NCBI GenBank assembly: GCA_002007465.1
Contig: LNAC01000762.1
Coordinates: 1,069,555 to 1,133,554 of the forward strand
Direction: 5' to 3'
From: Ailurus styani
Lineage: Eukaryota; Chordata; Mammalia; Carnivora; Ailuridae
Length of the DNA stretch: 64,000 nucleotides
This document shows, one piece after another, positions 45,400 through 57,200 of this stretch. The position numbers and the translations under genes are program-made. The notes beneath the pieces are model-generated. The model saw only the letters and a list, made by a program, of their open reading frames with translations. It was not told where the DNA came from and did no database searches. Positions within the stretch are counted from its first letter, which is position 1; each line of letters starts with the position of its first letter.

Positions 45400-45885
45400 A
45401 AAGTCACTTCCTGAGGCTGGGAAGAGGTCTGGCTTCCATCTATCTGAACAAACTCACGTTCTGTTAGCAAGGGAGAAACAGAAGCAGGGAGCTGCAGAGC
45501 AGGGACCCCTTTCCAGGCGAAAGTCCCTGTTCTGGTGCTGATAATGCCCTGAGCCTTTAAAGAATCTAAGTCAAAGGAGTAACACTGTCTCTTCCTTTAC
45601 ACATTCCTTGGAAGTATTTAACATTTTTTTCTCAGCAAATGTTTATGTGGAATTACTGTAAAAAATCGAGTTGCCGAAAAATCTTGTAATGCAATATGTA
45701 AACAGTATCAGCAACAAATGAACAGAATATAGAGATGTATAGATCGTTTTGTGTTTACACGAGTATGAATGCATAGGGCAAGTTCAAGAAGGACACAACA
45801 TTTTCGGTGGTTCCTCTGAGGAAGAGAGAAAGGTCATTAAGAGTTACTTTCACCTTTGCTTCATTAACTTCTGAAGTGCTTCAGT
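45400..45885. other. Spacer, nothing recognised
   Basis: No gene or clear repeat supported. Confidence 0.5.
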
Positions 45886-45889
45886 TATT

Positions 45890-46096
45890 TATTTATTTAT
45901 TTATTTTAAGATTTTATTTATTTATTTGACACAGAGAGAGAGATCACATCACAAGTAGGTAGAGAAGCAGGCAGAGAGAGGGAAGCAGGCTCCCCGCCGA
46001 GCAGGGAGCCCAATATGGGCCTCGATCCCAGGACCCTGAGATCATGACCCGAGCCGAAGGCAGAGGCCCTAACTCACTGAGCCACCCAGGCGCCCC
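45890..46096 (-). mobile_element. CanSINE
   Basis: Begins with an (ATTT)n-lengthened tail. Ends CCACCCAGGCGCCCC. Duplications AGTTATTTA flank it. Confidence 0.93.
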
Positions 46097-46559
46097 AGTT
46101 ATTTAGCAGCAAGAGTGTATTATCAATTCATGTGCACATTTTCAAACAGAAAATGTTTGAAGCACACAAGGCCCAAACACTGGTGAGAGGGACAAGGACT
46201 GAACCTCCAGGGCTGATTCTGGCCTCTCCTCATACCCCTGTCGAGGCCTCCAAACCCCCTCATCGCCAGAGGGATGGCATCAAGTAACAAAACCAAACTG
46301 TTTATCTGTCTCCTTTCCAAAACTTCTTTTGGTGTTACCTTTTATTTTCCTGGATATTTCACATGTGAGTGAACGCAGGAGTTCAGGTTTTATGATTAAC
46401 TTTTACATCTTAGAGGTACTCATTTGCTAGCTCTGCTAGAAAATTCCTTCAGCTCCCCAAAGTTGCCCAATGGCCTTCGTCAGGATTTTTGGAAGACAAA
46501 GTCTACTGCATTTTGCAGTGTCTGGAAATTACCATTGGAAGCCAGCCTGTTTAAGATAA

Positions 46560-46700
46560 AGGAGCTAGACATAATCATTACCTCACTTGAGGAATGAAGA
46601 AACAGGGGTTTAGGGAAGAGGAGTGGCTTGACAGCTAGCCAACGTCCTACTGAAACTGAAACCTGGATTTCCTTCCTCCTTGGCCAATGTCCTCCCCCGA
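46560..46700 (+). mobile_element. MIR relic
   Basis: 'gaatgaagaaacaggggttt' and 'gcttgacagctagcc' follow the MIR core in the forward sense. Confidence 0.5.
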
Positions 46701-47480
46701 AACCACACCGTCAACACTTCTTTTGAAACTTTAAATATTTGCAAGTCTGGGGGGACTCTAAGTGTGTTCTGATGGAGATTACAAGGCAGGGCATTTATAA
46801 GTCGCTCTAGCAGAGAACATCAAAATTCTAGAACCTTCTTTTATGTCCATAAGCTGCACCGTGGTAATGAGCACAGCCAAAGTAAACAGACTGTCACTCA
46901 AAGTCTCACCACAAAACCAAGTTTATTTCCGTGTCGTCTTCTCCCCCACCCCTTGCATCGATGACTTCCTGTTGTTTGGAGTCGGCTTTCCTCTTTCCCC
47001 ACGACCACCTCTGTATGTGTCACTGTAGGTGTGTCTGTTCCCAGACCGCTCTGTGCATGTCTTGTGCATGCCAACTACATTTGAGACTCGGGGTCTCTGA
47101 ACCCAGGTACCGCTCCTGTTACCTTTTACTTTTCCAGGGTTTTCTCTACCTCCCTCTCCCTTGTGTCTCACTCTCTGCCAGGCCCTCCCCTGCCTCCTTT
47201 TCTTCGATTCTGCCAGTTTCCTTTTCCGTTTCATTTCCTCACTTTACTGGATGCTTCACAGTGAATCTTTTTTATTAAATGACTCTGGTATCGACTATAT
47301 TTCGAGTCCAGAGATTACTATATTTTGCTATTAAAATGAACAAGTAGAATATTTCCTTTAAAAGGCAATTACATTTCTTTTTCCTCTCTTTAGGCCTTCA
47401 TTGTTCATTTCTTTGTGGATCAGTGATGCTTACTGAAAAGTGAGGAGTCGTCTTTCCTGTAGTTGACATTCATTAAGACA
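46700..47480. other. Spacer, nothing recognised
   Basis: Overlapping open frames on both strands at 46923-47278 (103 codons minus, 115 plus) have no recognisable domain or splice context. Confidence 0.45.
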
Positions 47481-47640
47481 GAAGTGTCTAATCAGAGGGG
47501 ATCTTAGCAAACACAGAGTCCACTTTCTCCTCTCCGGGATGTAGAGGCTGAGACCTGGTGGGATTCAGTGACTTGTTCTGGGTCACATAAGCTAGGTCTA
47601 GAATCCTGGCCTCCCTGTCAATATTCTTTCTCTTCATTAA
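47480..47640 (+). mobile_element. MIR relic
   Basis: 'agaggctgagacctggtggg' and 'gtgacttgttctgggtcaca' match the MIR core. Confidence 0.6.
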
Positions 47641-47689
47641 ATGCCAATTTTTTCTCCCCTACTCACTAGTAGCTCTTTCCAGAAAGAGA

Positions 47690-48590
47690 GTTCTGTATCT
47701 TTTTAGTTGGTATTCTGTAATTACCTATGTATCCATTAGGATGCCTTTGTCTCCAAGTAGCAAGCCTTGACTTACACAGGGTTAAACAATAAGGAAATGT
47801 ATCTCAAATTATAAAAATCTGGACCCATTGCCTCAAAAGTTCGGTGATGTCACCAAGGTCACATTCTACCCCTCCCCTCCCTTCCTCTCTACCCTCCTGG
47901 GTAGTTTGGCTTTGGCCTCAAGCTGGCTACCCTCAAAGTCTTACCTGCAAACCTTGAGACATAACAAGTCCTTGTTCACGTCCGATGGAAGAGAGACGCC
48001 CTCTCACCCAAATCTGACATTTAGCCAGTCCATTCTGCCTGATTGGATCTTTTGGACAATATCCCCTCTTCCCTCACTTAGCCAATAAGAGCCAGAAGAA
48101 TGTTCTACCCTCACAGCTTAGACCAATCAGGATTCACCTCTGTATGATGACCTGAGCTCCTGAATCAAATCAGCACTGTATTAGGAAGGAAGAAGGATGG
48201 CTATTGGGTAGCGATACCCCCTCATTGTATGCCGTATTCTACTTGTTAAGTCAACTGAGACCTAGCAATTTTTGAGTTGCAGAGAACTCAGAGATTACCA
48301 TGGATTCAAGTTCCAGAAGTGCTTGTTTCCTGGGTATCTCAGCAATTGCACTACAGGGCAGAGCCGAGAAAATGCCATGAGGTACTTTGTTTCCTTGTGG
48401 CCATAATTGTACCCAAACTCTTGGGAGAAAGGGAGGGAGGGTTCAGTAATGTCTGTCTGGCTTTCTTCTTCCCAGTTAATACCAACCATCTCCCTTCGCC
48501 CTGTGATCGTTCTTGAACAAGATGAAAATTCTTTCCTTCCCTCCATTCTACAATCTCCCCTACGTGTCCACGGAGACGCTCTATTTTAAA
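47690..48590. other. Spacer with probable ancient repeat
   Basis: 47700-48170 reads like a worn mammalian repeat but I cannot name it. Nothing coding is supported. Confidence 0.35.
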
Positions 48591-48601
48591 GATTTCGCTT
48601 T

Positions 48602-48790
48602 GGGGGCGCCTGGGTGGCTCAGTGGCTTAAGCATCTGCCTTTGGCTCAGGTTATGATTCTGGGGTCCTGGTATTGAGTTCGCACTGGGCCCCCTGCTCAG
48701 TGGGGAGTCTGCTTCTCCCTTTCCGTCTGCTGCTCTCCCTGCTTGTGCTCTCTCACTCTGTCAAATAAATAGATAAAATCTTTTAAAAAC
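48602..48790 (+). mobile_element. CanSINE
   Basis: GGGGGCGCCTGGGTGGCTCAG. Duplications AAAGATTTCG at about 48588 and 48793. Confidence 0.93.
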
Positions 48791-48802
48791 AATAAAGATT
48801 TC

Positions 48803-49020
48803 GGGCACCTGGGTGGCTCAGTGGATTAAAGCCTCTGCCTTCAGCTCAGGTCATGATCTCAGGGTCCTGGGATTGAGGCCCGCATCAGGCTCTCTGCTCG
48901 GTGGGGAGTCTGCTTCTTCCTCTCTCTCTGCCTACTTGTGATCTCTCTCTCTCCCTGTGTCAAATAAATAAATAAAATCTTTAAAATAAATAAATAAATA
49001 AATAAAAATAAAAATAAAAG
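48803..49020 (+). mobile_element. CanSINE, young subfamily, with long (AAAT)n tail
   Basis: GGGCACCTGGGTGGCTCAG with TTAAAGCC. It follows the previous SINE's duplicated target directly. The tail is 40 bp of AAATA units. Confidence 0.93.
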
Positions 49021-49375
49021 ACCTGCAGATAAGTTCAAGTCTTTCCCTCAAGACAAAAAAAAATCTCCTTTTCTTGAGTGGATCCCTTCTGGCTATGGTA
49101 TTCTCATTCTCCTTTCTTACTGTCTCACTCAGGGTTCTTGACCGTAAGCGACTCTATCAGAATCTAGGTATATTAAGGAAAGGAAAGGAACTTACTGGAT
49201 GGAAACGGGAGGCAGGTCAGTTTCTCCTGCCGCTGCAATGACTAGCAGCCAACCGTCTCCTTCCCTTATGATTGAACCTCTCTTACAAGTGAGTAAGTGT
49301 CACTTATTCAGGACTCAACATTCCAGAAGTTGGCCAAGCCTAGATCACACGTCTGCTCCTTGGCTTCCTGTCTGA

Positions 49376-49760
49376 GTCAGCTCATGCCGCTATATAACAA
49401 AGTACCACAGACCAGGTAGTTGAAGAACAGAAATTTATTTTCTCACAGTTCTGGAGGCTAACAGTCTGAGATCGAGGTGTTGTCGGGGGTGGTTTTTTCT
49501 GAGTCCCCTCCCCTTGGCTTGGAGATGGCTATCTCCTTGTGTCTGCACACGGTCTTCTCTCTGTGCCTGTCTGTGTCCTCATCTTCTCTTCTTGTAGGGA
49601 CACCCATCAGATCAGATTAGGACACACCCTAATGACTTCATTTTAACTCAACGACTTTCCAAGGTCTGTCTCCAAAAACAGTCATATTCTGAGGTACCGG
49701 GAATTAGAGCTTCAACATATAAATTTGTGAGAGACACAGGCCCAAGGCAGGGAACAGGGG
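49376..49760 (+). mobile_element. Old interspersed repeat, family not assigned
   Basis: 'aacaaagtaccacagaccag', 'tctcacagttctggaggcta', 'gggacacccatcagatcaga' and 'gagcttcaacatataaattt' are recurrent phrases of a common mammalian repeat whose name I cannot give with confidence. Confidence 0.55.
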
Positions 49761-49989
49761 GATCTGGCCCACTTGGCTTACGTAGTAAAAACCAGTCACC
49801 GCTTTTTATTAAGACTGCTCACAGTGGGAGCTTCCTCAAGGGGGAATGAGATGCTGATATGATGGGGGAGGTATGAATCCTGGACAGCTCCAACAGAGAT
49901 CCACGATGCCTTCATAATGGAGATTCTCAGAAAGAGGAGTAATTTATGAAAACACTTTCTCACTTCTACTCAATCTTCAACCGAAAGTT

Positions 49990-51090
49990 ATGAGTTTCTG
50001 TCCCCCAATCCCAGCCCCTGAAGTTGTTCAGGCAAAGGTCATGAATAGCTCCCGGAAGGCCACGTTGAAAGGACTTCTTGAACTTTCTACAGCACTTAAC
50101 ACGGTTGACTTCTGCCTCCTTAAAGGTCTCTGCTGCCAGGGCTTCCCCATTCTCCTCTCTTCTCTACCCCTCCTACCCAATCTCCTTTGTCAGCTGTTCT
50201 TCCTTTTCACACTCAGCAAAAGTTGCTGTGTGCCAAGTTCCTGCCATTGCTCCCCTCCCTCTCCTGCCCCTCCCTCCCATCTCCTCAACTGCCTTCCCTC
50301 ACTGGAGCTCCCCTTTCTTCTCACTCAATACTCTGGTAGTCAGAGAGATCTTACCCGTACTATATCTGAACCTCTCTGGATGGGCTTCACATGGAACTTC
50401 TTAAGTTACAGGGAAATCTGTGTGTATATTTATTTGCATTTTTTCTTAGGAAAAGGACTAAAGCTTTTATTGAAAGCTTAAAACACCATGTTGATGCCTC
50501 CTAAATCTTGTCTTTTGTCCAGACCTGCCTTCTGAGTTCCCAGAAGGCAGGCCATATGCCCAACTGCCTACTTAGAATCTCCACCTAAGATCACAACTAC
50601 CTCCAGCTTAATAATGTCAAGAGCTGAGATCATTATCTCCCCCAGCAAAGCCTGCTCCTCTCCCTTTATTTCTTATGTCCGTGAAATGTACCACCATCCT
50701 CCTATCCAGATCAAAAAGCTGTACATCACCCAGACCCCTCCTTCCCTATGACCCTCAGAGCCAATCACTCATCCAAATCCTGTCCTTTCTACCTTCTTCA
50801 CATGTCTCTTAGAGGCTTCCATTGCATATCTACCTCTTTAACAGGGAATCCCCTCTTGGTTAGATTATTAAAATAACTTCCCAACTTTTCCCTCCACCTT
50901 TGATCTCTCTCCTCTCCGGTTTATCTACCGGACTGCTCTCAGAGTAATTTGTATAAAACGTAAAACTGATCATGTCATTCCCCAGTTTAAAATGTTGATG
51001 ATCGGTTTTACATTCTATAAAAATTATTCAGAGAGCAATCTAAGAAGGTCTAGACTGTTCACCATGACGTACAAAGTCCTTCATGGTCAC
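49990..51090 (+). mobile_element. L2 LINE relic, ORF2 3' part
   Basis: 'cagcacttaacacggttgac', 'ctgatcatgtcattccccag' and intervening pyrimidine-rich text follow L2 ORF2. A 163-codon open frame (49990-50481) is an L2 relic, not a host gene. Confidence 0.7.
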
Positions 51091-51305
51091 TCCATAGATA
51101 TTGAGCGCCAAGTACGTTGCAGGCACTGTGCTAAATGCTGGGGATACAAATATAAACAAGAGGAACAGATTCCCTGCCCTCAAAGACCTAACCGAAATTT
51201 GATGAGTACTGCAAAGGAAAAGCATATGCTTAGGAATAAGGGGATAGGGGTGTCACAACTTCATCCGGGTCACCGGGGAAGGCCTTCACCTCCCATCCTG
51301 CACTT

Positions 51306-51488
51306 CTTTTTTTTTTTAAGATTTTATTTATTTATCTATTTAACAGAAAGAGAGAGCACATGCCAGGGAGTGGCAGGCAGAGGGAGAAGCAGACTCCCAA
51401 CTGAGCAATGAGCCCAATGGGGAGCTCGATCCCAGGACCCTGGGATCATGACCTGAGCCAAAGGCAGACTGAGCCACACAGGTGCCCC
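51306..51488 (-). mobile_element. CanSINE
   Basis: TTTTTTTTTTTAAGATTTTATTT to CCACACAGGTGCCCC. It interrupts MIR or L2-like sequence. Confidence 0.92.
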
Positions 51489-51489
51489 A

Positions 51490-51600
51490 GTACCCTTATT
51501 GTTAGCCCCATTTTACAGATAAGAAAACTGAGGCCTAGATGGAGTAAGAGGTGGAATTGAGATCCCATCCCAGACTCATCTGAAACTCATCACCCTTAAC
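51490..51600 (+). mobile_element. MIR relic
   Basis: 'ccattttacagataagaaaa' and 'ctgaggcctagatgg' match the MIR core. Confidence 0.75.
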
Positions 51601-51602
51601 TC

Positions 51603-51807
51603 TTTATTTATTTTTTAAGATTTTACATATCTGAGAAAGAGAGAGAGCACAAGCAGGGGGAGTGGCAGGCAGAGGTAGAGGGAGAAGCAGGTTCCCCCAC
51701 GAGCAGGGAGCTCAACACCCGCTGGGCTCAATCCCAGGACTCTGAGATGCTGACCCGAGCCTGAGCGGAAGGCAGAGGCCCAACCAGCTGAGCCACCCAG
51801 GGGCCCC
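51603..51807 (-). mobile_element. CanSINE
   Basis: Ends CCACCCAGGGGCCCC. Near duplications CCTTAACTCTTTA / ACTTAACCTTTTA flank it. Confidence 0.92.
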
Positions 51808-51819
51808 ACACTTAACCTT

Positions 51820-52070
51820 TTAGCTTGTGCTTCTCCTTTGTGGTTCTCACTAATCTTGTGGAGCTATACCCAGCTCTGCAAACATGCCAGCCTATTCCAC
51901 CCCATCTTTGCTCATGCTTCTCTGTTTGCCTGAAATGCATTTCTCTCAAAACCTTCCTGCCAAACATACAACTATCTTTTGTGATCCACTTAAAGTGTTC
52001 TCTCTCCCAAGTGGACTTGTCCACAGGTGCCTTCTTTGTGCACTAACAGAATTTTGCAAATACTCTCATA
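51820..52070 (+). mobile_element. L2 relic, continuation
   Basis: 'tgtttgcctgaaatgcattt' and 'cccaagtggacttgtccaca' resemble the terminal L2 section. Collinear with 49990-51090. Confidence 0.55.
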
Positions 52071-52233
52071 GTCTCCATGGCACTGCAGGTGCTTATCAGC
52101 TGGTCACCCGCAATGCAGGTGTGAGTCCCAGGCGGATGAAAACTGGCCTGGTAATCTCAGAACCTTGTGCTGTGGCTGGCATTTCAATGCTGAGGAGAAA
52201 GTAAGGAGAGAGAAGAAGAAGAAGAAGAGGAAG

Positions 52234-52393
52234 GGATGGCTGCCTTCAGCTCGGTCATGATCCCGGGATTCTGGGATCCAGTCCCATCTGGGGCTGCTTG
52301 CTCAGTGGGGAGCCTGCTTCTCCCTCTGCCTCCCTTCCCCTACTTATGCTCTCTCCCTGACAAATAAATAAATAAAATCTTTTAAAAAAAAGA
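52234..52393 (+). mobile_element. CanSINE, 5'-truncated
   Basis: Starts inside the element (GGCTGCCTTCAGCTCGGTCA) and keeps the AAATAAATAAAATC tail. It is preceded by a GAA repeat. Confidence 0.85.
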
Positions 52394-52399
52394 AAGGAG

Positions 52400-54150
52400 A
52401 GAGGAGCTAGCCCAAGACCATCTGTCCTTTAAAAACTGCATTTTAGCTATCCCATAAAATTAGCTCTTGTAACCCTACGCTCGGGCTGAGGCTGGCCCAG
52501 TAAGCCCTTAATGGAACCTACAGAGTGCTCCCACTCTTGCGGTCCTCCTGGGGCTCCCTCCTTCCCAGGGCCCATCCTCTGCAGCTGGCAATTCCTCCCT
52601 GCATGTGAAGACCACAGACAGAAGATGAGTCAGAGGAGACATCAACTGTCTAAAGGGAATGCCACGCACGCAGAACTGTGAAGAACAGAGAGCGCAGGGG
52701 TGGGGTGGGGGTCCCCCTTCACCTCGGAAACCTTCCACAGCCCAGGGGCGGGGGCACTCTCCAGGCCTAGGTTTACCCAGCCAAGTGTCCTAAGTGCCAT
52801 AGCGTGGGGCTTTATGTTTTCGGATGCTGGTCTGGAGTTTGCAAGGTGTAAACACGTCGCTTGAGAGCGAGCTCTAGAAGGGCTGCCTGGTTCCCATCCC
52901 AGGTGGATCGTAAAGACAGCTAACCTGAGGGCCTGTGGGGGAGGAGCTGCTGCAAGAAGTGAGGGAAGTGAGGGGGCACCAATGAACTCTACGAGGAGCA
53001 AAACAAAGCAACACGAAATGCTCAGAAGTGGTTTTTATATGATCGTGGAGTGGACGGGGCATTGGTCCCAAGTGATCAGTGATCAACCCGTGCCCGCCCC
53101 GCCTCCCCTCCACTGCCGCCAAACCTCTCACATCTGTCTGCCGCTCACTTCCTGGCCTTTTCCAAGGCTTTTCCGAGGGAGACCTGTCCCAGGTGTCCAG
53201 GAGCCCAGTGGGCCAGTGGCACTGCCAAGCAGAGCCGTTTGATTTTCTGTCTCCGAGGTGGAGTTAAACAAGGTGGGGAGGGGGAAGGTACAGAGGTCCG
53301 TGTGTTGGGGGGAGGGGTGCATCTGGGGAGCACAGCACTGGTTCACAGTCTGATGGTTTCCTCATCACTGCACCTTCACCTTTTCCGGTAGAGAGCCCAG
53401 GCCAGCCCAGGCCCAGTGGGTCCCCAGGGGCTGAGCTCGCCTGAGCTGCTGTGACTCAGCTCAGCCCTGGTCCTGGTGGGTTAAAGGTAAAGGCCTCCTG
53501 TCCTCTTCTCCCCGCCACCCTTCCTTCCATTCCTCTTTCTCTGCCTTCCCTGCAACCAGTCGGTGACGCCCCCCCCCAGCACCTCTCCCCCTCCGGCTCC
53601 ATTCCTCCCCCACTGCCTGGGTTTCCTTTAACAGAGGGTGTGAACCTCAGGGTCAAACGCATGCTAAGAAGTGCATTGCAGATCCCAAGGCACATGCATT
53701 TTGAATTTTGAAGAATATGCTGGGGAAGAAACGGTGGGGGAGGGAGGCTTTCTGGGGGTCTGGAGACTTAAGAGTATACAGGCGGGTCCTCCCTGGATGG
53801 AGCCAGGCCTGGGCAGTGACAAGTTCTGAAGTACGACCAGGGACCCCCTCGGTGAAAGCTCTCCCTCTTGAGTCTCACCCCCAGGGTCCTGATACCTTGT
53901 TTTTAGCCATGAGTGGATCCAAACCCACCAGGTGGGAGAAATACCTTGAGGGGTACCAGGGAGGTGTTCTCACAGACTCTGCGTCACCGGACCCCGGGGG
54001 GGACATGCCACCTCAGCTTCTCTTACAGGTTTTTTTCTTCCCCTTCCTGCCCTATCGTGGGGCTCACGTGTCAGAATTCTGGTTCAGAAATCAGATGACG
54101 TTCTGGGAAAAGGAACCTAGAGAGTAATGAGCTGGGGGGTGGGGGGAAGA
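52400..54150. other. FCGR3A upstream region, largely repeat-free
   Basis: About 1.75 kb of moderately GC-rich sequence with few repeats. Long open frames on both strands (up to 139 codons) have no recognisable domain. Upstream non-coding exons or enhancers of FCGR3A could lie here, but nothing proves it. Confidence 0.5.
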
Positions 54151-54152
54151 CT

Positions 54153-54170
54153 ATTTACTTCCTCTCTTTG
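54153..54170 (-). promoter_or_regulatory. PU.1-type ETS site upstream of FCGR3A
   Basis: The minus strand reads AAAGAGAGGAAGTAAA, a good PU.1 match (GAGGAAGT), about 70-85 bp upstream of the ATG. Myeloid and NK expression of CD16A fits. Binding is inferred. Confidence 0.5.
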
Positions 54171-54237
54171 AGGGAGCTGTGTGCGTCCCTCAAGGGCTCC
54201 GTGTGTCTGCGGTGACAGTTCACTCTGATGTGGCAGC

Positions 54238-54277
54238 ATGTGGCCGTTGCTGCCCTCAACGGCTCTCCTGCTTCTAG
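54238..54277 (+). CDS. FCGR3A: FCGR3A coding exon 1 (signal peptide)
   Basis: ATG at 54238 in context GCAGCATGT. Thirteen codons plus one base, then donor GTGAGTCGG. Intron 1 (54278-54959) holds a MIR relic. Confidence 0.95.
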
Positions 54278-57200
54278 GTGAGTCGGAGTCACTTGGGCTG
54301 AGAGAGAAGCTCCGGATGCCCTGGGTCCCGCGGGGCCACTTTTCAGGCCAGGGAGGGGACGCCTACCAAGGAATAGGACCCCTCACGGCACGGCGGGCGC
54401 TCCATGGAGCTCCCAGACCACCGAGGGGCTAGAGAGGAGAACTCCGGCTCAGATTTGGGCATAACCGGGAAGCGAGGGGGGACTGGGGGGGGTCTGTTAC
54501 TTCCCCCTGCTGGGGCTCAGTTTCCCTATCTGTAAATTGAAGACGATGGACCAGATGGATGGTCCCTAAGTTCTGTCTCTTCCGTTCTGACGTCCCTGGG
54601 TGCCCCTCTAAGACTTCTGATTTCCACCCTTTGGGGAGGGACGTGGATTGAGGTGGTGTCCCTGAATCTCTTGATTCAGGGAAATTCCGTCTGTACCTCT
54701 GTTTGGGGAGTTTGAATAGGGACGAAGGAGGAGCGCAGTGGTGTTGAAAGCAGGGATGAGGGTGGAAGGCAGGACAGGAGGTGTCGACATGGTGACAGGA
54801 AGGCAGGCAGCAGGAAAGCTAGCCACCATACCTACCTGGATTCTTGGTGACACGGGACTCCCAGGGCAGGGGCTGGCCAGGGAACTTCGACTCCTTCCAC
54901 ACTCCAGCCCCCTGATCTCCGCTTCTGCTCAGTATTGGTTTCACTCTTTTGTCTTGCAGTTTCTGCCGGCACGCGAGCTGGTGAGTCCGCTTTGGGTCTC
55001 GGGTGGATCGAGGGAGGCGTGCAGTGTGTGGTGGCCACGGGGCGCTGGAAATGCGCGGTGCGTGGGCAACTGCTGGCATGGGGTTGTCAGGGGGCAATTC
55101 CCCAAGACAGTTGCGCTTGGCCCCAGGCTGCTCTGGCTAATTTTCCTCAGGTTAGTGAGCGGCCGGAAATGGGGCTAAGTGCCTTGACGCCAAGATGCTC
55201 TAAGTCTGAGTCACTGACCAAGGCCGAGTCACCAACCCCGGGCTCCCTCTAGCTCTGAGCCTCCCGGGGAATGCCCGTGTAGGCCCCACTCCCTTCCCGG
55301 CCCTAATCCACCTTCTCTTGGCTCCTCAGCGGACCTCCCAAAGGCTGTGGTGGTCCTGGAACCTCCAAACAATAGGGTCCTCACGTTGGACAGTGTGACT
55401 CTCAAGTGCCAGGGGGCCTCCCCCCTTGGGGACAATTCCACCCAGTGGCTGCACAATGGGACCCTCATCTCAAGTCAGACCAGCTACGTCATCAAAGCCG
55501 CCAGCGTTGAAAACAGCGGCGAGTACAGGTGCCGGACGGGCCTCTCCGAACTCAGTGACCCTGTGCAGCTGGAAGTCCACATGGGTGAGTGGTCGAAGGG
55601 GAAGAGGGGACTCGCCAATAAAGGGTGAAAGCGGAAGACTTGAGAAGACCTGAGTCTTGGGTGTTAAAACCGAGATGAAATGATCTGTGGTCCCCCTGAA
55701 TTAGATCAGAGTCGTAGTCCTGGCCCCAAGCAGTCCTTAGGTCAAGCGTCGAAGGCTGGCGCCTAACAGACCCGCAACTCTGCAGGGCACGGTCCCCGCA
55801 ATCACCGTTCCCATAGAATGTACCCCCATGGAATGGTGTCACCTGAAGGTCAGGCCGTGCCGTCAGTGCTCACTGATACTTATTGAACATCTAATTAATC
55901 TGTTCTTAAGACCTCCATCTCCTTCTGACTCTCAGACGCACATCTCCTAAGTGACCCTCCAAACCCTGCCGAACGGCCCAGGGTCCTTTCTACCACTCTG
56001 TCCCCATCAATGCCACACTCAAACTTAAACTTCAGCATAAGGATGCCTGGGGGGTTCCGTCGGTTAAGTGTCCACCTTCGGCGCAGGTCATGATCTCAGG
56101 GTCTTGGGATCGAGCCCCAAGTCAGGCTCTCAGCTTGGTGGGGAGCCTGCTTCTCCGTCTCCCCCTGCTCCTCCGCCTGCTTGTGCTCGCTCTCCTGCTC
56201 TCTCAGTCTCTCTCAAATACATAAATAAAAATCTTTAAAAATCAAACAAGCTTCAGTGAGAGTCTCCTAGTGGGCACAGAGACATGTTCAGCCCGCACAA
56301 CGGTCATGGAACGGAAGTCTTCAGCATTGTTTACAGAATGCAGGCATCAGAAGCAGGTGAGGGGAGAGTGTCAGAGGCAGGGCTGCGCCCTGCTGTCCCT
56401 GGAGTCACACCACCTGGCCCGGTACCTGCAGTGTCCCCTGGCAAGCCTGACGCTACGTCAATGGCTGCCTCAGTTGCACCATGTGTATGGATAGAAGGAG
56501 CCTGGAGGGGAAGGGGGGCCTGACGGAGTGGGGGCTTGCAAACAGTTTCACAGAACTGAATCTTGGACACTGATTTTTGTGGCTCCTTAGTCTCTGACCG
56601 CCATGTAGCTGACATCGCTTCCTGCTACGGAGTTATGGGGAGGAATGTGTGTTCTCCGGCTAGGTGATGCATGGCTACCTTAGACCAAATAAAAGGGAGA
56701 ATTACCAACAAGAAGCAATAGAAAAATCAAGCCTGATAGCTCTTGGTTTGCCTCGGAGTTCGGTCTAGAAACTGGCTTTGGAAGTCCCGTCAATGAGGAC
56801 TGTACTAAGCTGTGACCACGAGCATTAATTCACCAGGGAAAATTCTTGTCCGTCTTTTTTTTTTTTTAAGATTTTATTTATTTATTTGAGATGGAGAGAG
56901 AGAGCACAAGCAGAGGGAGAGGGAGAAACAGGCTCCCTGCTGAGCAAGGCGCCCAATGTGGGGCTCGATCCCAGGACCCCAGGATCATGATCTGAGCCGA
57001 AAGCAGATGCTTAACCCCCTGAGCCACCCAGGTGCCCCTCTACCTTTTCTTTAATGGAACAAATAATCATTTTCTCTCTCTTTTTTTTAAAGATTTAAGT
57101 TATGTATTTATTGAGAGAAAGAAAGAGAGCACGTGCATGTGTGTGCTGGGGCGGGGGTGGGGGGCAGAGGGAGAGAGTAGAATCTCCAGCAGATTCCATG

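Larger units (their letters stand above)
44665..45400 (+). mobile_element. MER5-like hAT-Charlie DNA transposon, split by two SINEs
   Basis: 'ggatcaccatcacctggaaa' with 'attagaaatgcaaactca', then 'caaaattccaggctctccac', then 'acaagccttccggatgactc' and 'tgatgcagctccgaagtgag', form one collinear element. The subfamily name is from memory. Confidence 0.6.

Noticed and set aside
49990..50481. 163-codon open frame as a host gene
   Set aside because: The DNA follows the L2 LINE ORF2 relic and continues beyond the frame on both sides. There is no splice context or conserved domain.
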